Source of the DNA: Gudongella sp046224405
GTDB taxonomy: Bacteria; Bacillota; Clostridia; Tissierellales; Tissierellaceae
Direction: 5' to 3'
Assembly: GCF_046224405.1 (NCBI RefSeq)
Contig: NZ_JBJXRK010000047.1
Span: 1 to 9,825 of the forward strand
Length of the DNA: 9,825 nt
Part shown: positions 1-5,616 of the stretch, piece after piece
How the letters are laid out: each line of letters begins with the position of its first letter
Position numbering within the stretch: position 1 is the first letter of the stretch
Notes under the pieces: generated by a model
Told to the model about the DNA's origin: nothing
Database searches by the model: none
Seen by the model: the letters and a program-made list of their open reading frames with translations, nothing else
Program-made: the position numbers and the translations under genes

Positions 1-23
1 CTGAAGCTACATAATAATTGAAA

Positions 24-60
24 AGAAAATAGGGAAAGTGTTAATCTCCCCCTATTTTCT
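24..60 (-). terminator. Rho-independent terminator ending the BKACE operon
   Basis: A perfect 11-bp inverted repeat (arms 24-34 and 50-60, loop of 15 nt) lies 9 bp beyond the stop codon of the BKACE gene. Read on the minus strand, the stem ends in CTTTTC and then A+T-rich sequence, so the U-tract is short. It is the only terminator-like structure after the four-gene operon and is the likely end of that transcript. Confidence 0.75.
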
Positions 61-69
61 GTCTTATTT

Positions 70-885
70 CTATGCTAAGCTCAATATCTTTCTTGCCTCT
101 TCGGTTGTAGCAATTGGTCTGCCCACTGCCTTGGCAATATCTATTACCCTTTGAACAAGCATCTTGTTTGTTGCAGGAACTCCCCTCTCAAACTCGATGG
201 TATCCTCAATCCCTGTCCTCACATGACCTCCCAGTGCGATTGCCATGGTTATCATTTGAACCTGAGATCTTCCTATACCCGATACAGTCCAGGTTGATCC
301 CTTTGGAAGGCTTTCAACAAGGAACATGAGGTTCCTTGGAGTTCCAGGGATTGAACCCTTAACGTCCATAACCAGGTTGAAGTGAAGTGGTCCCTTTAGG
401 ATTCCCTTCTTTTCAAGGAAAAGTGCATTTGATAGCATTGCTGTATCAAATATCTCGATTTCGGGTTTGATGTTATTGTCCAACATCTTCTGTGCCAGCT
501 CTTTTATCAAATCTGGCGAGTTTGCATTTACACTTGATGGGAAGTTTGATGAGCCTGTTGCAAGACTTGCCATCTCAACGTTCAGGTCAAGCATCTGCCC
601 TCTCCAGTCAATTGTGTTCTCTCCACCACGGGCTCCTGTGGAAAGCTGCTTAATTATATCGATTTTCTCCTGGTTCATCTTGTTGACCACCTGCTCGAAC
701 AGGTCACGTCTACTGGTTGGCATTCCCTTTTCATCCCTAACGTGGATGTGGGCAACTGCCGCTCCAAGGTCTGCACAATCCTTTGCATCCTTTACTATCT
801 CATCCACAGTAACTGGTGTGCTGTCATTTAGCTCCTTGGTTGGAACATTCCCCGTGAGTGCTATGGTTACAATAAGTTTTTCCAT
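70..885 (-). CDS. BKACE-family beta-keto acid cleavage enzyme (DUF849)
   Basis: This 271-aa protein belongs to the DUF849/BKACE family, zinc enzymes that condense a beta-keto acid with acetyl-CoA to give acetoacetate and a new acyl-CoA. The family founder is Kce, the 3-keto-5-aminohexanoate cleavage enzyme of lysine fermentation. The zinc motif HIHVRD places His46 and His48 as ligands, with Glu227 in GHVRTGIEDT as the probable third ligand. Arg223, Asp228 and Ser82 match catalytic positions known from Kce. Length is normal for the family and no signal peptide is visible, so it is cytosolic. The ATG start has an AAGGGGG SD about 6 nt upstream. It is the last gene of the operon, 21 bp after the aminotransferase, followed by a terminator. 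Residue 14, which I recall as a glutamate contacting the substrate amino group in Kce, is Val here. The family call is secure; the exact substrate is not, so kce is not assigned. Confidence 0.93.
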   Translation of the reverse strand: MEKLIVTIALTGNVPTKELNDSTPVTVDEIVKDAKDCADLGAAVAHIHVRDEKGMPTSRRDLFEQVVNKMNQEKIDIIKQLSTGARGGENTIDWRGQMLDLNVEMASLATGSSNFPSSVNANSPDLIKELAQKMLDNNIKPEIEIFDTAMLSNALFLEKKGILKGPLHFNLVMDVKGSIPGTPRNLMFLVESLPKGSTWTVSGIGRSQVQMITMAIALGGHVRTGIEDTIEFERGVPATNKMLVQRVIDIAKAVGRPIATTEEARKILSLA

Positions 886-906
886 AATAATCCCCCTTCC
901 ACACTA

Positions 907-2259
907 TTAAAGGCTTTCACAAACCTTCTTGATTCCGTTTTCCATTCTTTCATAAAGGGAATCAACTTCCTCTTTTGTTATGTTGATTGGAGGAGCTATA
1001 AGAACATGGTCTCCCTTTCCATTGGCGGATCCTCCACCTGGATAAAGTACAAGTCCCTCCTCCATGCATGCGTTGTTCACCTTGGCATTCATCTTCAATG
1101 AAGGATCAAATGGTTCCTTGGTCTCCTTATCCTTAACAAACTCCATTCCTATCATAAGACCCTTTCCTCTTATATCTCCAACGATTGGGTACTTGTAAAG
1201 GTCCTGCATCTTCTCCATAAGGTACTCACCCTGAGCTGCTCCGTTTTGGATGAATTCTTCCCTTTCAATTATTTCCATTACCTTAAGGGCGATACCACAT
1301 GATAGAGGATTTGAAGCATAGGTGTGCCCATGGATAAAGTTTCCTGATCCATCCACCATTATTGCATCAAACACCTTCTTGTTGCATACTGCAGCTCCCA
1401 TTGGTGTGTAACCGCTGCTAAGGCCCTTCGCAACAGCAATAATGTCCGGTGTAGCATCAAACAGCTTTGATGCCATGGTCTCCCCGGTTCTTCCTGACCC
1501 TGCCATTACCTCATCCATTATAAACAGGATATCGTACTTGTCACAGATTTCTCTAACCATGTCGAAGTAAATCTTCTCTGGATGTGCTCCAGGTGCTGCC
1601 GAACCAACGACAGGCTCTGTTATGAAAGCTGCAACATTCTGAGGTCCATGTCTAAGTATTTCAGTTTCCAGCTCCTGGGCAGCCTTTACGCTGGTTTCGT
1701 ATAGAGTCTCCGCTCCCCATGGGTTTCTGTAGTGGTAGAATTGCTCAATCTTGGGGAAGTTTACAAGCATTGGATCATAGACTTTTCTTCTTCCGATTGT
1801 ACCTGTCATTGAAAGTGATCCCAAGGTAGCTCCATGATAGGAATTCCACTTTGATATGATTTTCCACTTGCTTGACTGGACTCCGTCTCTTTCGACAAAG
1901 TACTGTCTTGCCATTTTCATTGCAGTCTCAGTTGCTTCTGAACCACCTGATACAAAGTACACGTGGTCTAGTCCTTCTGGGCACCAGCTTGCCACCTTCT
2001 CTGCGCAGTCCTCAATAACATCAACAGTCCATCTGGAAAGGTGTGTAAAGGCTATTCTTTCGATCTGCTCCTTGGCAAATTCGGCAACCTCCTTGTTTCC
2101 ATGACCGATGTTTGCAACCGCTGAACCAGAGCAGCCATCGATGTATTCCTTTCCGTCCTCACCGTAAAGATATATTCCCTGACCTCTTTCAATCTTTGGG
2201 TAATGCCAGTTTTGGTTTCTGTAGAACACGTGATTTTTAGGCGCTTTGTTTAAACTCAT
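907..2259 (-). CDS. Class III PLP-dependent aminotransferase (omega-transaminase type)
   Basis: This 450-aa cytosolic enzyme is a full-length class III aminotransferase. Visible PLP-site elements are the SGG loop at 104-106, Tyr141-His142 (ring stacking), Asp249 in FIMDEVMAGSGRTG (pyridine nitrogen), Lys278 in AVAKGLSSGYTP (Schiff base) and Thr313 in GHTYASNP (phosphate). The C-terminal APPINIT segment is typical of omega- and beta-amino acid transaminases. The family moves amino groups from omega-, beta- or alkyl-amines to pyruvate or 2-oxoglutarate. The ATG start is preceded by AAGGGGG. It lies 37 bp after the symporter and 21 bp before the BKACE gene. From that context I infer that it converts the imported amino compound to the beta-keto acid cleaved by the BKACE. 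This is inference: motifs alone do not separate acetylornithine, GABA, beta-alanine or beta-lysine type substrates. Confidence 0.93.
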   Translation of the reverse strand: MSLNKAPKNHVFYRNQNWHYPKIERGQGIYLYGEDGKEYIDGCSGSAVANIGHGNKEVAEFAKEQIERIAFTHLSRWTVDVIEDCAEKVASWCPEGLDHVYFVSGGSEATETAMKMARQYFVERDGVQSSKWKIISKWNSYHGATLGSLSMTGTIGRRKVYDPMLVNFPKIEQFYHYRNPWGAETLYETSVKAAQELETEILRHGPQNVAAFITEPVVGSAAPGAHPEKIYFDMVREICDKYDILFIMDEVMAGSGRTGETMASKLFDATPDIIAVAKGLSSGYTPMGAAVCNKKVFDAIMVDGSGNFIHGHTYASNPLSCGIALKVMEIIEREEFIQNGAAQGEYLMEKMQDLYKYPIVGDIRGKGLMIGMEFVKDKETKEPFDPSLKMNAKVNNACMEEGLVLYPGGGSANGKGDHVLIAPPINITKEEVDSLYERMENGIKKVCESL

Positions 2260-2296
2260 TATAATCCCCCTTATCTATTTTCCCTGTAATTAGTAA

Positions 2297-3592
2297 CTAG
2301 ATTTGCTCTGATAGTTTTATCTCTTTGGTCATATTGTCGGCCTCAAATGTCTCGTAGTCAAAAGTTCCTTCTAGTTTGGATACAACAGTTGCAACTACAA
2401 GGTCTCCAAAGTTGTTAGTTGCTGTGTGAATCTGGTCTACGATTCTGTATATTCCTGCAACCAAAGCTATGGCTTCAAGTGGAAGTCCCATACTCTCAAG
2501 CAGGGTGATGCTTATGACGAGTCCTATCTGGGGAACTGCAGCTGCTCCTACTGCAAGAAGAGTAGCCTGAAGTACTAGCATTGCCTGCATTCCTATTGAA
2601 AGATCCATTCCGTACAGCTGACTTGCAAATACAACTATCAGTCCGAAATATATACAGGTACCATTCATGTTCATTGTAGCTCCCAAGGGAAGTACAAAGC
2701 TGGCATTCTCATCGGGTATACCTATCTTCTTTGCTACCTTCATTGAAAATGGTAGAGCCGCTGAGGATGTGCAAGTACTGAAAGCAACCAACCAAGGTTC
2801 AAATGCCTTCTTGAAAAACTTGATGGGACTTATTTTAACAATTCCCACAAGAAGTATCAGCATCAATACAATTATTGTGTGTGAAATTGCCGCTAAATAA
2901 TCTGCCAATATGAATTTAGCAATCGGTCCGAATATTTCCACTCCAAACTGGGCAGTTGCGTTTGCCATAAGTCCGAAAACTCCGTAAGGTGTGAATTTAA
3001 CAACTATGTCAATGATCTTAAACATGGTTTCTGAAAGGATGTTTACAAGTTCAGTAACTGGTTTTGCCCTCTCACCAATAATTACAAGTGCTATTCCTGT
3101 AAATATGGCAAAAGATATTATATGTAACATGGATCCATTTGCCATTGATGCAATTGGATTTTCTGGAAAGAAATCGAGTACAACATCATAGAAGCCTGGC
3201 AATTCCCTAATTTCGATATTGTTCGCTGAAACCGAGCCTAAGTCGATGCCTGAACCTGGCTTAATAATATTTGCTATCAGAAGTCCTATACTAACTGAAA
3301 AGCCCGATGTTAAAAGGAAAAGTCCTATTGTCTTCACACCGATGTTTCTTAGCCTTCTAATATCTCCCAGGTTTATAACTCCACTGGTAATTGAGAAGAA
3401 AACCAGCGGTACTATTACCATTCTTATAAGTCTGATGAAAAGGTTTCCAAGAAATACAAAAAACTCCATCATCTTTGCAATAGTTGGGTTGTCTGGACCA
3501 CCCATTGAACTAAGTATAATACCTACTGTAATACCTAAGAACAAACCTAAAAATATCTTGTGGTACAACTTCCATGTAAACTTTTTTTTCAT
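2297..3592 (-). CDS. Dicarboxylate/amino acid:cation symporter (DAACS/SLC1 family)
   Basis: This 431-aa integral membrane protein of the GltP/GltPh (SLC1) family should import an amino acid or carboxylate using a cation gradient. Family landmarks are the re-entrant hairpin 1 motif TSSAALP (275-281), the TM7 motif NMNGT (308-312) and the TM8 substrate motif DQIHTATNNFGD (386-397). Two key positions deviate. The Arg of TM8 (Arg397 in GltPh), which holds the side-chain carboxylate of aspartate or glutamate, is His389 here. The usual NMDGT is NMNGT, changing a residue of a sodium site. Substrate and ion coupling may therefore differ from glutamate transporters. Asp386, Thr390, Asn393 and Asp397, which line the backbone and cation sites, are kept. 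The start has an AAAGGGAGG SD 6 nt upstream. It is the second gene of the operon, 22 bp after DUF3870, and is probably its uptake system. Confidence 0.92.
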   Translation of the reverse strand: MKKKFTWKLYHKIFLGLFLGITVGIILSSMGGPDNPTIAKMMEFFVFLGNLFIRLIRMVIVPLVFFSITSGVINLGDIRRLRNIGVKTIGLFLLTSGFSVSIGLLIANIIKPGSGIDLGSVSANNIEIRELPGFYDVVLDFFPENPIASMANGSMLHIISFAIFTGIALVIIGERAKPVTELVNILSETMFKIIDIVVKFTPYGVFGLMANATAQFGVEIFGPIAKFILADYLAAISHTIIVLMLILLVGIVKISPIKFFKKAFEPWLVAFSTCTSSAALPFSMKVAKKIGIPDENASFVLPLGATMNMNGTCIYFGLIVVFASQLYGMDLSIGMQAMLVLQATLLAVGAAAVPQIGLVISITLLESMGLPLEAIALVAGIYRIVDQIHTATNNFGDLVVATVVSKLEGTFDYETFEADNMTKEIKLSEQI

Positions 3593-3614
3593 ACTATGCC
3601 TCCCTTTATTGAGG

Positions 3615-3944
3615 CTATTGACCTGAAATCAAAGCCTCGTATTTCCCCACGATCTTCTTGATTGATACAATGATTGCCTTCTGTGCGGACCCGTGATATC
3701 TGGTCTTGATTTCATCAAACAGAGTCTCAAGATCATCCTCATTAAGGTTAAACCCTACAATGATATCTCGAAGAAATTCTGCAGCTACATCTGTTAAAAG
3801 AGTTACTGAAGCGTTTTCAATAATTCCAGTTTCTGTATTTATTATAAGCCCAACATCTAGTGCCTTGTAAACGCTTTCTGATGGTATTCCTGCTGGCAGC
3901 TTTGAAAAGCTGCTGATATAGATTGTCTTTTCAGGATATTTCAT
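3615..3944 (-). CDS. DUF3870-family protein, first gene of the operon
   Basis: This small soluble protein (109 aa from the chosen start) resembles the DUF3870 family: an N-terminal strand (TIYISSFSKLP), a central VGLIINTETGIIENASVTLLTD segment, and a conserved RYHGSAQKAIIVSIKKIVGKY helix near the C-terminus. No catalytic residues or biochemical role are known to me. An ATG also exists at 3959 (5 residues longer), but nothing SD-like lies close to it, whereas the ATG at 3944 has GGAG 9 nt upstream; I prefer 3944. The family is cytosolic. Its position as first gene of a transport and degradation operon, 22 bp before the symporter, suggests an accessory or regulatory role in the same pathway. 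That is inference only. Confidence 0.82.
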   Translation of the reverse strand: MKYPEKTIYISSFSKLPAGIPSESVYKALDVGLIINTETGIIENASVTLLTDVAAEFLRDIIVGFNLNEDDLETLFDEIKTRYHGSAQKAIIVSIKKIVGKYEALISGQ

Positions 3945-4027
3945 GGTATCACTCTCCATTTTTTATTTCTATTATCTCACAAGCACCTCCCAGTTAATAG
4001 TATTGAGTGTGACCATATTGATTTTCC

Positions 4028-4069
4028 AAAAAAAAACAGCCCAAAAATAGTAATTACTATTTAGAGCTG
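4028..4069 (-). terminator. Strong Rho-independent terminator or attenuator
   Basis: On the minus strand CAGCTC (4064-4069) pairs with GGGCTG (4037-4042), including one G-U. An inner perfect palindrome at 4045-4062 folds as a 7-bp stem with an AATT loop. Nine T residues follow (4028-4036). This is the best terminator in the window. It lies 145 bp beyond the PPC gene stop and 84 bp before the DUF3870 start. It may end the PPC transcript, or act as a conditional terminator in the leader of the DUF3870 operon. Confidence 0.88.
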
Positions 4070-4144
4070 GATTTTACCTGATTATGGCTCCACGGGAAGT
4101 GAAACCCTCATGGCAAAGCAACATATACATATTTAGTTTTCTTA
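4028..4144 (-). ncRNA. Candidate small RNA or attenuated 5' leader
   Basis: Transcription from the promoter at 4151-4179 would start near 4144 and reach the strong terminator ending at 4028, giving an RNA of about 117 nt with no convincing gene. Besides the terminator it can form a hairpin at roughly 4082-4105 in which CCATG-A-GG pairs with CCCGTGG around a pyrimidine-rich loop. I do not recognise a known riboswitch class (lysine, glycine, guanidine, ZTP, preQ1 and fluoride motifs were considered from memory). Read-through would reach the DUF3870 operon, so this may be its regulatory leader. The evidence is promoter and terminator spacing only. Confidence 0.35.
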
Positions 4145-4150
4145 CACTGT

Positions 4151-4179
4151 ACTATACCATAGCCCATTCTATATGGCAA
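4151..4179 (-). promoter_or_regulatory. Sigma-A-type promoter upstream of the DUF3870 operon
   Basis: On the minus strand there is TTGCCA (4174-4179), a 17-bp spacer, then TATAGT (4151-4156) preceded by TGG, an extended -10. Both boxes match the vegetative consensus at five of six positions with ideal spacing. It lies in the non-coding DNA after the PPC gene and points at the terminator 4028-4069 and the DUF3870 operon. Confidence 0.5.
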
Positions 4180-4213
4180 CAAAAAGTTTGTTAAATTTTC
4201 TAAAATCTTTTTA

Positions 4214-4636
4214 TCACTTGAATTTGTATAGATTAAGACCAATTTCCTGATCAAACTTCCTATCAATTTCACCCTCAATTGACTCAATAACAAACTCTCC
4301 CGTTGCACTGATGACACCTCTCGAAAAGTGTCCCCCCTGTACATTATATTCGCTGTCTCCAAGGGTTGCATGAAGATGGAGGTAGGTTTCCCCATTCATT
4401 GTTGAGATATTGCCAAGAAGTGATGTGATTTCATAATCACCCTTAAGGTCAACTGAATGGTATTCCTTCTCTTTTGTTTCAAAAAGTCCAATGGTGGCCT
4501 CTCCAACAGCTCCAATCCCCTTTATCCATCCAAGCTTTATTCCCTGTTGAGTGCAAAATTCCTTAAGGGTCTCCACGATTTCCTCTCCCTTATCAAGTCT
4601 TAAAACATATTTATTCCCAAACTTCACGAAATCCAT
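4214..4636 (-). CDS. PPC/DUF296-domain protein
   Basis: This 140-aa protein consists of a single PPC (plants and prokaryotes conserved, DUF296) domain, matching the usual 130-145 aa of bacterial stand-alone members. Typical features are the N-terminal LRLDKGEEIVETLKEFC helix (12-28), the GWIKGIGAV segment (36-44), and the metal-type cluster HLHATLGD (His87, His89) with GGH (His103). Bacterial members form trimers with a bound metal, and many are annotated as DNA-binding because plant AHL proteins fuse this domain to AT-hooks. No AT-hook is present here, so DNA binding is not supported and the function is unknown. The ATG start has an AAAGGTG SD about 7 nt upstream. The gene lies 25 bp after the membrane protein gene and is probably co-transcribed with it. 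Confidence 0.88.
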   Translation of the reverse strand: MDFVKFGNKYVLRLDKGEEIVETLKEFCTQQGIKLGWIKGIGAVGEATIGLFETKEKEYHSVDLKGDYEITSLLGNISTMNGETYLHLHATLGDSEYNVQGGHFSRGVISATGEFVIESIEGEIDRKFDQEIGLNLYKFK

Positions 4637-4661
4637 AAGATCACACCTTTCAAAATCTACA

Positions 4662-5009
4662 TTATCTTTCTATGTAATAGGCTGCCAATGACAATATTAG
4701 ATTTGTGATAGCAAGGAACAAGAATATCAAATCCAGGGCAAAATCACTGTTCTTAACCTTTTCAGAGGTCTCACCCTGATACATGGTTTCACTGAACTTG
4801 GCAGCAAGAAATCTATCCGACCTTCCTCCAATGCCCATGGGGCTGGCACTTCCCCCTATCCAACGGAAGGCGAAAAATGTACCAAATACGACAAACCATA
4901 CAAAGAAGAAACTCTCACTGATTACAAAGCCTCTTCGATAGAGAAAGAACAATTCTATTGCAATTGCAGGAACCAAAATCTTAAGGGTTCTCTTGTGCTC
5001 TTTTTTCAT
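4662..5009 (-). CDS. Small three-helix membrane protein of unknown function
   Basis: This 115-aa protein has a basic N-terminus (MKKEHKR), hydrophobic segments at about 9-24, 33-48 and 90-113, and a polar loop between (about 49-89, GGSASPMGIGGRSDR). It looks like an integral membrane protein; I do not recognise the family. The ATG at 5009 is chosen because AAAGGAGG lies 6 nt upstream; the frame can be extended to a TTG at 5042 without support. Just upstream of the SD, GGATATTTGT (5039-5048) can pair with ACAAATCC (5024-5031) on the minus strand, a possible leader hairpin. The SD region and first six codons recur near 7041 as a fragment. It precedes the PPC gene by 25 bp. Confidence 0.75.
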   Translation of the reverse strand: MKKEHKRTLKILVPAIAIELFFLYRRGFVISESFFFVWFVVFGTFFAFRWIGGSASPMGIGGRSDRFLAAKFSETMYQGETSEKVKNSDFALDLIFLFLAITNLILSLAAYYIER

Positions 5010-5116
5010 CCTTTTCCTCCTTTGGATTTGTTCTAGGTACAAATATCCCTATATGCTCCCAATACCCTTTTGTTTCGAATTATGTTCAGCTTTAGACATT
5101 TGTTTCCATGAGCAGA

Positions 5117-5299
5117 CTAATCTATCACCCGTTCAAGAATAATCTCAAAAGCTGTAGGTTTACCATGACCATTGTATTCAGTGGGAAGAACTTGTACCAA
5201 TCTCCAACCTTCCCTGGAATGTTCGTCAATGATGTCATGGTGATTTGCCTCTGTAAAAAATCCTCCCAAAGTTGCCTGCACATATTTATATTCATACAT
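5117..5299 (-). CDS. DUF4177-family small protein
   Basis: This 60-aa protein (MYEYKYVQATLGGFF..., then EHSREGWRLVQVLP, then AFEIILERV) has the length and the strand, GW.LV and strand pattern of the DUF4177 family. Members are short cytosolic alpha/beta proteins of unknown function, common in Firmicutes. The ATG at 5299 is chosen because GGAGG lies 8 nt upstream; two further ATGs upstream (to 5317) would place that SD inside the gene. It lies 107 bp before the membrane protein gene with no terminator between, so the DUF4177, membrane protein and PPC genes may form one transcript ending at 4028-4069. Confidence 0.8.
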   Translation of the reverse strand: MYEYKYVQATLGGFFTEANHHDIIDEHSREGWRLVQVLPTEYNGHGKPTAFEIILERVID

Positions 5300-5321
5300 T
5301 CGTTTGACCTCCATCATTATT

Positions 5322-5360
5322 CAAATTTTAAAAACTTATGGACTACGTTGTATTATCATT
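5322..5360. repeat. Direct repeat copy 1 (partner at 5492-5531)
   Basis: AAAAACTTATGG occurs exactly at 5330-5341 and again at 5500-5511, 170 bp apart. Weaker similarity continues, with TTGTATTATC in this copy against TTGTATTTATC in the other after a short variable segment. It may be an old duplication of upstream sequence. The function is unknown. Confidence 0.45.
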
Positions 5361-5491
5361 GGTCTTTTCTTAACTATATATTCTTGTACATTGATTCTAC
5401 CCTTACACCACAAAAAATTCACTTATTGAACTTTTATAGGATTTTCGGCATAATCAACCACCAGTTTAACTGTGACATGACAGTAGAAGAT

Positions 5492-5531
5492 TTGAATTGA
5501 AAAACTTATGGCAACCGGATTGTATTTATCT
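5492..5531. repeat. Direct repeat copy 2 (partner at 5322-5360)
   Basis: This is the second copy of the AAAAACTTATGG element (5500-5511), followed by TTGTATTTATC. On the minus strand each copy reads as a GATAA-type A+T-rich box followed by CCATAAGTTTTT. The copies have diverged outside the 12-nt core. Confidence 0.45.
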
Positions 5532-5580
5532 TATAAAAGATACTATCTCAAACTTTCCCTCTATAAATATTTTCTCTTAC

Positions 5581-5609
5581 ATTATACGGATTCTGTCCTC
5601 TGCTGGAAA
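5581..5609 (-). promoter_or_regulatory. Possible promoter after the hydrolase gene
   Basis: On the minus strand TTTCCA (5604-5609) is followed by a 17-bp spacer and a perfect TATAAT (5581-5586). The -35 matches four of six consensus positions. It lies just past the hydrolase stop and would drive the DUF4177 gene through an untranslated leader of about 275 nt. Confidence 0.4.
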
Positions 5610-5616
5610 AGTATAG

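Larger units (their letters stand above)
5300..5616. other. 317-bp gene-free stretch between hydrolase and DUF4177 genes
   Basis: No ORF here has an SD or recognisable protein, and neither strand shows a convincing terminator after the hydrolase stop at 5617. What can be seen is a promoter-like site at 5581-5609 pointing toward DUF4177 and a diverged direct repeat (5322-5360 and 5492-5531). The base composition is strongly A+T-rich. Confidence 0.6.

Noticed and set aside
70..885. Naming the BKACE enzyme kce (lysine fermentation)
   Set aside because: The other lysine-fermentation genes (kamA, kamDE, kdd, kal) are absent from the window and position 14 differs from Kce.
467..910. 147-codon plus-strand frame opposite the BKACE gene
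   Set aside because: It is a shadow of a strongly conserved coding sequence; its product has no family features and all neighbours run on the other strand.
3219..3626. 135-codon hydrophobic plus-strand frame opposite the symporter
   Set aside because: The hydrophobicity mirrors the membrane protein on the other strand; there is no SD or recognisable motif.
3960..4027. Sigma-54 (-24/-12) promoter directly before DUF3870
   Set aside because: No TGGCAC-N5-TTGCA match is present in the gap; the closest, TGGTCAC, lacks the -12 element.
4070..4130. 18-codon minus-strand ORF (MYMLLCHEGF...) in the leader before the terminator
   Set aside because: There is no SD before its ATG and no codon pattern such as a run of one amino acid that would suggest a leader peptide attenuator.
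4108..4395. Open frame of 95 codons overlapping the PPC gene on the same strand
   Set aside because: It is out of frame with a well-conserved PPC protein, has no SD, and encodes no recognisable protein.
5108..5500. 130-codon plus-strand frame over the DUF4177 gene and the gene-free stretch
   Set aside because: Its sequence is low-complexity and lacks family features; the start has no SD, and half of it is antisense to DUF4177.
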